Source: Nitrospira sp.
GTDB lineage: Bacteria; Nitrospirota; Nitrospiria; Nitrospirales; Nitrospiraceae
Length of the DNA: 64,000 nt
Direction: 5' to 3'
Assembly: GCA_022843785.1 (NCBI GenBank)
Contig: JALHMZ010000005.1
Coordinates: forward strand, 62,001-126,000
Shown piece after piece: positions 18,309 to 27,600 of this stretch. Each line of letters opens with the position of its first letter. The first letter of the stretch is position 1. The notes under the pieces are model-generated. The model saw only the letters and a list, made by a program, of their open reading frames with translations, was not told where the DNA came from and made no database searches. The translations under genes were made by a program, and so were the position numbers.

Positions 18309-18430
18309 CAGGATGCTCAAAAAGGCCGTTCAGCAAGGCCGCAGCGAGCGAATAGGCGAGACGTACGCTTCGGTACGTTGAGCCTCTGAGCGATGCGAGA
18401 ACGCCGCTGGCGGACTTTTTCAGCATCCTG
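18309..18430 (+). repeat. MITE/REP-like inverted-repeat element (copy 2)
   Basis: A 122-bp imperfect palindrome between leuC and leuD. The left end CAGGATGCTCAAAAAGGCCG and right end CGGACTTTTTCAGCATCCTG are near complements, and the centre is CGTACGCTTCGGTACG. It would form one long hairpin in RNA. It ends 14 bases before the leuD ATG, just upstream of its GAGG ribosome site. No transposase gene is within the window. Confidence 0.8.
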
Positions 18431-18444
18431 CTAACGAGGAACTC

Positions 18445-19065
18445 ATGCAAGCCTTTACTACGCTCACCGGATTAGTCGCTCCGCTCGACCGGGTCAACGT
18501 CGACACGGACCAGATCATTCCCAAACAGTTTTTGAAAACAATCAAGCGGACTGGCCTTCGCGAAGGACTATTCTTCGATTGGCGCAGGAAGAAAGACGGA
18601 TCGCCGGATCCCAACTTCTTTTTAAATCAAAGCCGCTATCAGGGCGCCACGATCTTGTTGACCCGGGATAACTTCGGCAGCGGCTCATCCCGCGAACATG
18701 CACCATGGGCGTTGCTCGATCAGGGATTTCGCTGTGTCATCGCTCCGAGCTTTGCCGACATTTTTTACAACAACTGTTTCCAAAACGGGATCTTACCGGT
18801 CGTGCTGCAAGCAGACGAAGTGCTGTCCATCATGAAGGACGTCACCGGCACAGAGGGATATCGACTCACCGTCGATCTCGGCGACCAGCGTGTGACGACA
18901 CCGGATGGAACCGCCTACCGATTTGATGTGGACCCCTTCCGCAAAGATTGCCTCTATCGGGGGCTCGATTCCATCGGCCTCACCCTTCAACACGAAGCGG
19001 CCATCACGGCCTACGAAAGTCGGCGCAAGCAGGATGCGCCATGGCTGTTTACCGACATCCGGTAA
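18445..19065 (+). CDS. leuD: 3-isopropylmalate dehydratase small subunit
   Basis: Swivelling-domain subunit (206 aa) that pairs with LeuC. Motifs: '[31 protein letters not shown]' near the N terminus, '[16 protein letters not shown]' in the middle and '[17 protein letters not shown]' after it. The ATG at 18445 follows GAGGAACTC. It is separated from leuC by a 122-bp palindromic repeat, so the two genes may be differentially expressed or leuD may have a separate promoter. Confidence 0.96.
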   Translation: MQAFTTLTGLVAPLDRVNVDTDQIIPKQFLKTIKRTGLREGLFFDWRRKKDGSPDPNFFLNQSRYQGATILLTRDNFGSGSSREHAPWALLDQGFRCVIAPSFADIFYNNCFQNGILPVVLQADEVLSIMKDVTGTEGYRLTVDLGDQRVTTPDGTAYRFDVDPFRKDCLYRGLDSIGLTLQHEAAITAYESRRKQDAPWLFTDIR

Positions 19066-19084
19066 CACGCGGGAAGGATTACCG

Positions 19085-19426
19085 ATGAAGTGGGTGGTGA
19101 CTCTGGTTGTGTTTCTTCTGGCAAGCTATCTGACAGTCGCCTTCAACTGGACCTATTCGGACGGGAATCGCGCGGGCTACATCCAGAAGTTTTCCACAAA
19201 AGGCTGGGTGTGCAAAACCCACGAAGGCGAGCTGGCGATGACTACGGTCCCCGGTGTCGCGCCGCTGCTCTGGGGATTTACGGTCTGGGACGATCGAGTG
19301 GCCGACGACCTCTCACGCGCGATGGGCAAGCGCGTCATCCTGCATTACAAAGAGTACCGCTACCTTCCGACTACCTGCTTCGGTGAAACAACCTACTTCG
19401 TTGACCGCGTGGAAATCCAGGAGTAG
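19085..19426 (+). CDS. Conserved small membrane-anchored protein of unknown function
   Basis: A 113-residue protein with one N-terminal membrane segment or uncleaved signal ('WVVTLVVFLLASYLTVAFNW'). The rest is a compact soluble domain containing 'GYIQKFSTKGWVCKTHEGEL', 'LLWGFTVWDD' and 'VILHYKEYRYLPTTCFGETTYFV'. Two Cys (about 42 and 99) could pair in the periplasm. The ATG at 19085 has an AAGGA site, and the gene starts 19 bases after leuD on the same strand. I do not recognise a function; it looks like a real, compact gene rather than a shadow frame. Confidence 0.75.
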   Translation: MKWVVTLVVFLLASYLTVAFNWTYSDGNRAGYIQKFSTKGWVCKTHEGELAMTTVPGVAPLLWGFTVWDDRVADDLSRAMGKRVILHYKEYRYLPTTCFGETTYFVDRVEIQE

Positions 19427-19429
19427 CCG

Positions 19430-19458
19430 CTGGGAGACTTTTCAGCAGCTTCCTGTTA
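19430..19458 (+). repeat. Degenerate end of the MITE/REP-like repeat
   Basis: CTGGGAGACTTTTCAGCAGCTTCCTGTTAG resembles the right end of the 18309-18430 element (CTGGCGGACTTTTTCAGCATCCTGCTAAC) with small indels. It overlaps the corA stop codon on the opposite strand. Confidence 0.4.
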
Positions 19459-20511
19459 GAGCCATTTGCGCTGCCGAAATCCGATCAGCATCCCGCCAGC
19501 GACGAGCCCCATGATTCCCAGGATCAGCGGATACCCCCATTCCCATTTTAATTCCGGCATGTGCTCGAAATTCATCCCGTAAATACTTGCGATAAAGCTG
19601 AGCGGCATAAAGATCGTCGTGATGACCGTGAGCACCCGCATGACGGCATTCAAGCGATAGCTGACACTTGAGAGATAGATATCCAGGCTGGCCGAAACCA
19701 TTTCTCGCAAGGTCTCGATCGTATCGACGATTTGTATCGCGTGATCATAGACATCTCGGAAAAACACTTTGCTGGGCTCGCGCAAGAACGGATGTTCCGA
19801 TCGAGACAGATTGTTAAGGGCTTCCCGAAGCGGCCAGACAGCCCGGCGGACAAACAATAGCTGCCGTTTCAACGCGTGGATGTCCTTCAGCGTCTCCGGG
19901 TTCGGATTCGCCACCACCCTTTCTTGCAGCGCTTCGATCTTTTCACCCAACATTTCCAGCACCGAAAAATATTCGTCTACGACCGCGTCCACCAACGCAT
20001 AGAGCAGGTAGTCCGATCCGTACTGACGGAGCCGCCCCTTGCCGCTACGCAATCGATCCCGGACCGGACGAAACACATCAGTTCCATTCTCCTGGAACGA
20101 CAACACGTAGTTGCGCCCGATCACGAAACTGATCTGCTCAACCAGGGTGTCTCCCCGGTCGGTCCCGGTCAGCATCTTCACAACCAGGAATAAACAGGTT
20201 TCATAATCATCCAGTTTCGGACGCTGATCCGTATTAGCGATGTCTTCCAAGAGAAGGGGGTGAAGACCGAACTGCTTCCCAAAGGCCTCCAGCACATCGA
20301 CCTTATGCACGCCGCTGACATTGACCCACGTCACCGTTTCGTCCGCAGACAGACGCAGGTCGTTCGGGTCCGTGACGACACGCTCGTCGCACTGCGAACC
20401 TGAATAGGTGAACAGCGTGATTGCAACTGTGTCCGCACGCTGTTCACCGATGTGAATCAGCGTGCCGGGCGACAATCCCGTTTTCTTGGATCGTTTCTGT
20501 ACCAGCTTCAT
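19456..20511 (-). CDS. corA: CorA-family magnesium/cobalt transporter
   Basis: Inner-membrane divalent-cation channel (351 aa). A large cytoplasmic N-terminal domain contains 'VTWVNVSGVHKVDVLEAFGKQFGLHPLLLEDI' and 'RPKLDDYETCLFLVVKML', then the long stalk helix. Two C-terminal membrane segments follow, with the selectivity motif 'YGMNFEHMPEL' between them and a basic tail 'FRQRKWL'. This matches the CorA/ZntB superfamily, and the GMN motif with a Met/Pro-containing loop favours CorA. It is convergent with the upstream small-protein gene. Confidence 0.92.
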   Translation of the reverse strand: MKLVQKRSKKTGLSPGTLIHIGEQRADTVAITLFTYSGSQCDERVVTDPNDLRLSADETVTWVNVSGVHKVDVLEAFGKQFGLHPLLLEDIANTDQRPKLDDYETCLFLVVKMLTGTDRGDTLVEQISFVIGRNYVLSFQENGTDVFRPVRDRLRSGKGRLRQYGSDYLLYALVDAVVDEYFSVLEMLGEKIEALQERVVANPNPETLKDIHALKRQLLFVRRAVWPLREALNNLSRSEHPFLREPSKVFFRDVYDHAIQIVDTIETLREMVSASLDIYLSSVSYRLNAVMRVLTVITTIFMPLSFIASIYGMNFEHMPELKWEWGYPLILGIMGLVAGGMLIGFRQRKWL

Positions 20512-20694
20512 AGCACGTGCTTGTACGCAGATTCCTACGCGAGGTCAAGTCTCTCCATGCACCGGTTCTCCGCTACGAAGGAATCACCACGGCGTCTCTG
20601 TCCTTCCCGGATACGGTCATGTGTCAGCTACAAGCCTGTTCTCACGCAGCGACGTATTCACGATGCATGGATTTCGCGGCGCTTGAGGGTGAAC

Positions 20695-21144
20695 TCAAGG
20701 CGCGGGAGGGGTAGCACTGAGATTGGCAAGGGAGGACTTCTTACTGAGATGAAACGTGCCGCCTTTTTGGGTGGGCGTATGGTCTGTTCCGATCCTGACA
20801 TACCACCAGGTTCCCTCGCCTTCAGTATGGTCGCCGGACAGTTTCACGGTGAAACCGCCTTCGCGATCGTTTTCCTTCTGATACCACCGGCCCATCCATG
20901 TCTGCCCATCCAGGAGAGTGGTCTCGAAGCGCCCGTCTTTATACGAATAGGTCCCGTTGCCCTGTTCGTCAAGCAGAAGAGTGACGGCCGCGCCGTCTTC
21001 GTATTCCCATTCTCCTGCAAGAACGGACAGACCGTCCGCTGGAAGATCAGCCGAGACGGAAGACTGGACCGCCGATTGACCGGCACATCCCGTAACCGAC
21101 AGGACGGCGGCAAGAAGGATCGCGGGAAAAACACCCTGACTCAT
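20695..21144 (-). CDS. Hypothetical lipoprotein
   Basis: A 149-residue protein with a lipoprotein signal: hydrophobic 'FPAILLAAVLSVTGC' with the lipobox Cys at about residue 20. The mature part contains 'LAGEWEYEDGAAVTLLLDEQGNGTYSYKDGRFETT' and 'WMGRWYQKENDREGGF', a lipocalin-like 'W.G.W' pattern with alternating strands. That fold suggestion is inference. It is the last ordinary gene before the accessory block. Confidence 0.7.
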   Translation of the reverse strand: MSQGVFPAILLAAVLSVTGCAGQSAVQSSVSADLPADGLSVLAGEWEYEDGAAVTLLLDEQGNGTYSYKDGRFETTLLDGQTWMGRWYQKENDREGGFTVKLSGDHTEGEGTWWYVRIGTDHTPTQKGGTFHLSKKSSLANLSATPPAP

Positions 21145-21216
21145 GGGGGAAATTCATACCATGGATATTTGACGCAGACAAGCTAGGAGCTGCTTTCGAT
21201 ATTGGAGAGTGAACGC

Positions 21217-21342
21217 CTACTGTCCGATCCGCGTGAGGCGTCTGCAGGCCTCTTCAAGATCTTCATCGGTCTTGGCATAGCAGAAGCGAATGAAGTCGGC
21301 GCCCGTGTTGCCCGCGAAAATGCTTATCTCGGCACGCCGGTC
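21217..21342 (-). pseudogene. C-terminal remnant of a class I/II aminotransferase
   Basis: Reading the minus strand from about 21342 to a TAG at 21217 gives '...ISIFAGNTGADFIRFC' then 'YAKTDEDLEEACRRLTRIGQ'. This is the C-terminal end of a fold-type I aminotransferase and aligns with the end of the intact gene at 28606 ('...RFMRFCMAKMDDDLEQ'). No start codon or catalytic part is present. The matching N-terminal remnant lies at 29762-29891 on the same strand, beyond the OLD-sbcD-sbcC block. The frame breaks near a run of nine C at 21347-21355, which looks like the junction. Confidence 0.75.
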
Positions 21343-21461
21343 AATCCCCCCCCCCTAAAAGGTGGTATGAGAAACAATCGAAACAAGCTATATAAGACCG
21401 CACTTGTGTTCACATCTCGTCTTCCTAGGTTTGTTTATTGGAAATAGGATCCCTTGCCCAA

Positions 21462-23387
21462 ATGAAACTCGAATCAGTGCGTATTAAGAATCTCCGATCC
21501 TTTGCCGACGTCACCGTCCCTTTTAATGATTACACTTGCCTAGTGGGGCCAAATGGTTCTGGTAAATCGACCGTCTTGTGTGCCCTCAACGTCTTTTTCC
21601 GTGAAACCGAGAACTCCGGCACTGACCTAAGTCAGCTCGATCGTGAGGATTTTCATCAAAAGAATACCGCTGAACCAATAGAGATTACTGTCACATTCAT
21701 AGACTTGAACCCTGAAGCCCAGCAGGACTTTTCCAATTACTATCGCCAGGGAAAGCTCATCGTTTCCGCAGTTGCTACTTTCAATGAAGCCACGGGAAAA
21801 GCCGAGGTTAGACAGTACGGCCAACGGCTCGGCATGTCAGGGTTCAAAGACTTTTTCCGAGCCGTTGGTGATAACAAGAAAGTCGCTGAACTAAAGACGC
21901 TTTACGCTGAGATCCAGAAGAACTTTGGCGATCTCCCTGCCTCTGGTACGAAGGACGCCATGATCGAGGCTCTCCACAAATACGAAACCGACCACCCTAA
22001 TCAGTGCGAATTGATCGCGAGCGAAGATCAGTTTTATGGGGTCTCCAAGGGTACTAACCGTCTTGCCCAATACATTCAATGGGTTTACGTCCCTGCAGTT
22101 AAAGATGCGGCCACGGAACAGCTTGAGGCCAGAGACACAGCCCTCGGCAAACTACTGGCACGTACCGTCCGGGCAAAGACAAATTTTGAAGAGGCCGTCA
22201 AAGCTCTTCGCACGGGAATGCAGGAACAGTATCAACAGCTCCTCGATAAGAATCAGGAGGTTTTGAAGGAGCTCTCAGATACACTCCAGACGCGCTTAAC
22301 CGAGTGGGCACACCCAGAAGCCACTTTGAAGCTTGAGTGGCGTCAAGATCCTGATAAATCCGTGCGGGTCGAAGAGCCTTTAGCAAGAATCATCGCAGGT
22401 GAGGGTAGTTTCGAGGGTGAACTCCCAAGATTCGGGCATGGCCTTCAGAGGTCCTACCTCCTTGCTTTGCTGCATGAACTCGCTAGCAGCGATGACAAGG
22501 CCACTCCGCGGCTTATTTTAGGGTGCGAAGAACCTGAGCTCTATCAACATCCCCCTCAGGCCAGACATCTAGCCACCGTCCTCCAGGACCTCAGTAAAGC
22601 CAACTCACAGGTTATTGTTTCGACACATAGTCCATTATTCGTCTCCGGCGAGGGATTTGAAGATGTCCGCATGGTCAGAAAAGATGCCATTCTGAAGCAC
22701 TCGACTGTCACATATATGTCCTACAAAGACATAGCCGATGCCGTTGCAGCCGCCACGGGAGAACCGCCCAGTAAACCTCAGGGTGTTCTGGCAAAGATTC
22801 ACCAAGCATTACAGCCTTCGCTCAATGAGATGTTTTTCACCTCCCGTCTAGTATTAGTCGAAGGTCTTGAAGATGTTGCTTATCTGAGTTCCTATCTTCA
22901 TCTCCTCAATAAATGGGACCAGTACCGACGTAGCGGTTGTCATATTGTCCCCGTGAATGGCAAGAGTGAGATGTTACGCCCGGTGGTGATTGCCAAACGG
23001 ATCGGCACTCCAACCTTCGTTGTCTTTGATTCAGATGCCGATGAGCAGAATCCAGACAAGAGGGCAAAACATGAGAAAGATAACAAAGCCCTGCTTGCGC
23101 TTCTAGGCAAGGCAAACGAAAGCCCATTACCCATAACCAGCGTGTGGGGCCCTGGGTTTGTCATGTGGCGATCAAATATTGGCTCACTTGTTAGAGCGGA
23201 AATTGGTGCAGCTGAGTGGAGTGCCTTTCAAGCAGAAGCTGACAAGCAGTATGGCCATGCTGGGGGACTTCGGAAAAATACACTGCATATCGGGTTCTGT
23301 CTTACCCGAGCTTGGGAATCAGGCAAAAGATCGCCGAGTCTCGAACGCCTGTGTAATGAGATTTTGAATCCAGCCATCAGTGTATAG
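21462..23387 (+). CDS. OLD-family ATP-dependent nuclease (AAA ATPase plus TOPRIM)
   Basis: A 641-residue overcoming-lysogenization-defect type protein. The N-terminal ABC/SMC-like ATPase has Walker A 'GPNGSGKST' (about 31-39), a long helical insert, and Walker B plus H-loop in 'LILGCEEPELYQHPPQ' and 'VIVSTHSPLF'. The C-terminal TOPRIM nuclease domain shows the Glu in 'LVLVEGLEDVAYL' and the DxD in 'FVVFDSDADEQ'. Such proteins cut or nick DNA, and several act in phage defence. The ATG at 21462 fits the 'MKLESVRIKNLRSF' start seen in the family. No UvrD-like partner follows, so this is not a Gabija pair. Sampled G+C is visibly below that of flanking genes. Confidence 0.88.
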   Translation: MKLESVRIKNLRSFADVTVPFNDYTCLVGPNGSGKSTVLCALNVFFRETENSGTDLSQLDREDFHQKNTAEPIEITVTFIDLNPEAQQDFSNYYRQGKLIVSAVATFNEATGKAEVRQYGQRLGMSGFKDFFRAVGDNKKVAELKTLYAEIQKNFGDLPASGTKDAMIEALHKYETDHPNQCELIASEDQFYGVSKGTNRLAQYIQWVYVPAVKDAATEQLEARDTALGKLLARTVRAKTNFEEAVKALRTGMQEQYQQLLDKNQEVLKELSDTLQTRLTEWAHPEATLKLEWRQDPDKSVRVEEPLARIIAGEGSFEGELPRFGHGLQRSYLLALLHELASSDDKATPRLILGCEEPELYQHPPQARHLATVLQDLSKANSQVIVSTHSPLFVSGEGFEDVRMVRKDAILKHSTVTYMSYKDIADAVAAATGEPPSKPQGVLAKIHQALQPSLNEMFFTSRLVLVEGLEDVAYLSSYLHLLNKWDQYRRSGCHIVPVNGKSEMLRPVVIAKRIGTPTFVVFDSDADEQNPDKRAKHEKDNKALLALLGKANESPLPITSVWGPGFVMWRSNIGSLVRAEIGAAEWSAFQAEADKQYGHAGGLRKNTLHIGFCLTRAWESGKRSPSLERLCNEILNPAISV

Positions 23388-23432
23388 TGATAGCCGTGTT
23401 TCCAGGGAAATGGCCGACTGAGAAGCCACAAT

Positions 23433-24674
23433 ATGAGGGTCATCCACACTTCCGATTGGCATCTTGGCCAGGAGCTGCATGGTTTCGATCGTGGAGTCGA
23501 ACATGACTCGTTTCTCGACTGGCTAGCCAACCAACTGATCGAACAAAAAGTTGACGCACTCATCATCACGGGCGACGTTTACGACACAGTCAATCCACCT
23601 ATCCCCGCTCAACAGCGCCTGTATCGATTCTTACGGCGAGTAATAACCGAAAGTCCACACCTTCAAATAGTGCTCATCGGCGGCAATCATGACTCAGCTG
23701 CACGACTTGAGCTCCCGAAACACCTTCTCGATGCTAGCCGAGTCCACCTCATCGGGGGTATGCCTCGGCATAATGGTCTGCCGGTTGTAGGGCAGACACT
23801 GATTGAACTACGGGACGTGACCGGAACTCCCCAAGCTGTGTGCGCCGCCGTCCCCTACCTACGCCCAGGAGATCTTCCCAGCGTAGCCAGTGGTGGACAC
23901 CCCCTTCACGCTCTCTACCAGCAAGTTATTGAGGCTGGCCACGTCATGCACGAAGGTCTCCCGTTGATCGTCACAGGCCACTTACACATGAGCGGGGGAG
24001 CAGTATCGGAACTGAGCGAACGACGAATCGTCATAGGAGGCGAGGAGGCAGTTTCCTCTGACCTTTTCCCTGCAAGTGTCTCCTATGTAGCTTTAGGCCA
24101 TCTCCACAAACCACAGTCTATCTCAGGTCAAACCGTCATCCGCTATGCCGGCTCGCCTTTCCCTATGTCGGTCGCCGAGAGAGACTATCAACACAGTATT
24201 GTTGTGATCGATTTCGATGTAACAACTAGCCTCGCAATAGATTTGGTGCGGACGCCGAGACCCGTCGCCTTCCTTCGGGTTCCGGGAGTTGGCGCAGCGC
24301 CGCTTGACCAAGTCGAGGATGAATTACGCAGCCTTGAGATCGACGATCCTGGGCAGGATCGCCGACCATTCCTTGAGGTCACGGTTCGGCTCGATGGAGC
24401 TGAGCCAGAGCTTCGGTCACGCATCGAAGCTGCCTTGGAGGGGAAGCCAGTCCGACTCACGCGCATCGTTAGACAGACTGAGGGACAGGGAGGCGCATTG
24501 GCCGACACCGTGGAAGGAGACACAGAGCTAGACACGCTGGAGCCGGCCCATGTGTTCGCTCGTCGACATGTTGAGGAATACGGAGTCGAGCCGGCGGCGG
24601 AGCTCAAAAGCGCCTTTGACGAAGTACTGACGAGCATCTCATCGTCGGAGAACGATCAGACAGGCGCAACATGA
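23433..24674 (+). CDS. sbcD: Exonuclease subunit SbcD (Mre11-type)
   Basis: Metallophosphoesterase nuclease (413 aa) that with SbcC opens and trims DNA ends and hairpins. The five Mre11 motifs are visible: 'SDWHLG', 'ITGDVYD', 'IGGNHDS', 'VTGHLHMSG' and 'ALGHLHKPQ'. The C-terminal capping and SbcC-binding region follows. Length is close to the usual roughly 400 residues. It starts 45 bases after the OLD gene and overlaps sbcC by four bases (ATGA), so all three genes are likely co-transcribed. Confidence 0.95.
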   Translation: MRVIHTSDWHLGQELHGFDRGVEHDSFLDWLANQLIEQKVDALIITGDVYDTVNPPIPAQQRLYRFLRRVITESPHLQIVLIGGNHDSAARLELPKHLLDASRVHLIGGMPRHNGLPVVGQTLIELRDVTGTPQAVCAAVPYLRPGDLPSVASGGHPLHALYQQVIEAGHVMHEGLPLIVTGHLHMSGGAVSELSERRIVIGGEEAVSSDLFPASVSYVALGHLHKPQSISGQTVIRYAGSPFPMSVAERDYQHSIVVIDFDVTTSLAIDLVRTPRPVAFLRVPGVGAAPLDQVEDELRSLEIDDPGQDRRPFLEVTVRLDGAEPELRSRIEAALEGKPVRLTRIVRQTEGQGGALADTVEGDTELDTLEPAHVFARRHVEEYGVEPAAELKSAFDEVLTSISSSENDQTGAT

Positions 24675-27600
24675 GAATCCTTGCGATCCGAGGCGAAAAC
24701 CTTGCCAGCCTCTCCGACCCATTCGAAGTCGACTTCGAGACAGAGCCAATCCGCAGCTCTGGCATCTTCGTGATTACTGGTCCAACCGGCGCTGGGAAGA
24801 CAACCCTGCTGGATGCGCTTTGTCTTGCGCTGTTTGACCGGCTCCCTCGCATGGATACAGCAGAGAGTGGAGCATCAATTGGACGGATCGAAGGCGATCT
24901 TTCGCAGCAGCTCAAATATGATGACGTACGCGGGATTCTTCGTCATGGCGCCGGCACGGGCTATGCGGAGGTAGACTTTGTCGCACAGGATGGACAGCGG
25001 TACCGATCTCGTTGGGAGGTGAATCGTGCGCGGGGCAAAGCCAATGGGAAACTTCAGGGGCAGAAGATCACGCTCACGGAAATCAAGTCCGGCGCAGTTA
25101 TCGGTGACAAGAAGACTGATACGCTTCAGCAGATTCAAAAGCGCATCGGGCTCAGCTTCGATCAATTTCGACGATCAGTCCTTCTAGCCCAGGGCGACTT
25201 TGACACTTTCATAAAGGCCGGCTCAAAAGACAGAGCTGAACTCCTCGAAAAGATCACAGGGACCCAGATTTACTCTGATATCTCGCGGGCCGCATTCGCC
25301 CGAGCCAAACAGGAGCGGGAAGCGCTACGAGACCTTGAAACCCAACTCGGTGAGCATCAGCCACTTGGGGATGAGGCAAGAACTGCGGCAGAGGTACGCC
25401 TCCAGGAAGCTAAGACTGAACAAGACCGCATCGAGACAGCCCGAGTCACTCTCAGGAAATGGGATGATTGGCACGAGGTTAAATCTCGCCTCGACACACG
25501 TCTTGTGGAAGGAAATGCGGCGCTGACGCAAGCCTTGGCGTTAGATCGCAATGCTGAGAGTGATCGGGCCACGCTCGCTATGGCAAAGAAGGCATTTGCC
25601 CTGCGTGCCGAGATCGAGACAGCAGCGGCCAGCGGAAGACGGCTGGCAGACGCAGGGAAAGCATTCGTCGACGCGCAGGAAGGTGAACGTAAGGCTCTAG
25701 AGGAGCGCGATAAAGCAGTTTTGGCGAGCAACGCTGCCAAGGATGAACGCGACAAAGAACGAGCCGCCTATGATGCGATAGGCCCTGAGCTCGACAAAGC
25801 GCAACGGCTCGACGCCCTGATTGAATCAGCCAAGGTTGATTTGGCCGATCTAGCGGACCTCCTGGGAAAGAGCTCCAAGGGGAAAGACACCGCGCACGAT
25901 GCCGTTACAGAGGTCGAGCGTACACTCAAGGCGACACGAGACCAGCGTGAAAATGATGGCCGTTGGCTCGAAGATCACAGAGCAGTCGAGGCACTTTCGG
26001 TACGGATGAAAGATGTCGAGAGGGATCTATCCGAGCAGCTCGTTCTGACAACTGACATTACATCAACCGGCTCAATAATTCAGCAGCTTGCTCTCGATGT
26101 GGAAGTTGCCAAAACATCCCTCCGGGAAAAGGAATGTGTGGTCGCGCCACTCCAGGATCGAGACCATAAACTAGACGAGCAGATTGCCACCCTCCGGCAA
26201 ATTGCTGGCGCAATCGATGCCTCTGCGGTTGAAGCCAGACGCGATACGCTCATGCAAGTTCAGACTGCGTTGGATGAGGCTCAGAACGCTTCAGAAAATG
26301 CCCGGAAGGCCCATGGGGCAATCATTACGACAAACGAGGAGGCAGCCAAACAGGAAACCCTCATCCAACGTGCCTCTGAGGTCGTGACTCAGATAGATGC
26401 CGAGTTACCCACGGACCTGGCACGTATGGAAGAAGCCCGGCACAGTCTTGACCTTTCCGAGGCGGCGGGAACGGAGGCAGCAGAGCATCTTCGGCTCAAG
26501 CTTGAAGAGGGACAACCATGTCCAGTCTGCGGAGCAACGGAACACCCTGTCGCCGACTTTGATCGACTGCTTAAGGCTCGGGTACTGGCCGATCATCAAC
26601 GTGTCGCCGAGTTGGAATCGAAGGTGTTCTCCGCTCAGGCTAACCGTACCCGCTCAGAGACACAGATCACTGCGGCAAAGGATGCACTAGAAGGAGTCCT
26701 GCAGCGGAGATCGAGTCAAGAGAAAGAATTGCAGGTTGCTTTCGACAAATGGCAGGCATCAGTTGCTTCTGTATCGACCTATTGTGGCGAGATTGGAGTT
26801 TCCGTCCCGACCTTCCCCAAAGATGCCATTGGGGCAGAAAGCGTAGGGACCATCGACTCCTTTCGGGTCACAGCGGAGAAGATGCTGAGCGATGCCAAGG
26901 AGACAATTAAGCGCGCGACCGATGCTGAAGCTCAAATACGAATATTCTCCGCAGATCGTGAGAACGTTCGCGCTCTTCTTTTGACCGCGAATGCAGACAT
27001 TGTGAAGCTCACGGATGAAAAACATAGTAAATCCAGTAAGGTTGGGATGCTCCAAGCGACTCTTCAGGGAAAGGAGCAGACTCTCGCCTCCCTCTATTCC
27101 CGTCTCGACACGGCGCTCGCACTGGTATTTCCCGACTGGCAGAATCTAATTACCAGCACCGGTGAACCATTCGTAGAGATCTGCAGCAATCTTGTCAACG
27201 ACTGGCATGAATGTCGTAGACGGCGGGAGATGACCGCTGCCGATATTTCCCGCCTTGAAGCAGATCTGGAGGGAAAGCGGGCAACGCTCAAGGGGCTGGA
27301 GACCACCATCGAGGAAACCCAGAAACGACATTCAGACAAGAAAGATGAGCTCAACGGGCACAATAGTGAGCGCATCCTGATTATCAAAGGACGGCCCGTC
27401 GGAGAGGTTCGGACTGAATACAGAAAGCGGTGGGAAGCCACCGAAAAACTCTGGAACGAAGCCGAGCATAAGAAGTCCATGGCCGAGCAGATTGCTGCTG
27501 GGATGTCGTCAAATGCCCTTGCCGCTCGTAAGACCGCTGAGGCAGCAAGAATCGACCATGAATCGGCAGAGGCTTTGCTCACAGAAAAGCTCCTGACCAA

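Noticed and set aside
21202..21447. An 81-codon plus-strand frame before the OLD gene
   Set aside because: It is antisense to the aminotransferase C-terminal remnant and runs into low-complexity C-rich DNA; the minus-strand reading is the meaningful one.
21462..23387. Gabija (GajA-GajB) defence system
   Set aside because: The OLD protein fits GajA in outline, but no UvrD-like GajB gene follows; the neighbour is sbcD.
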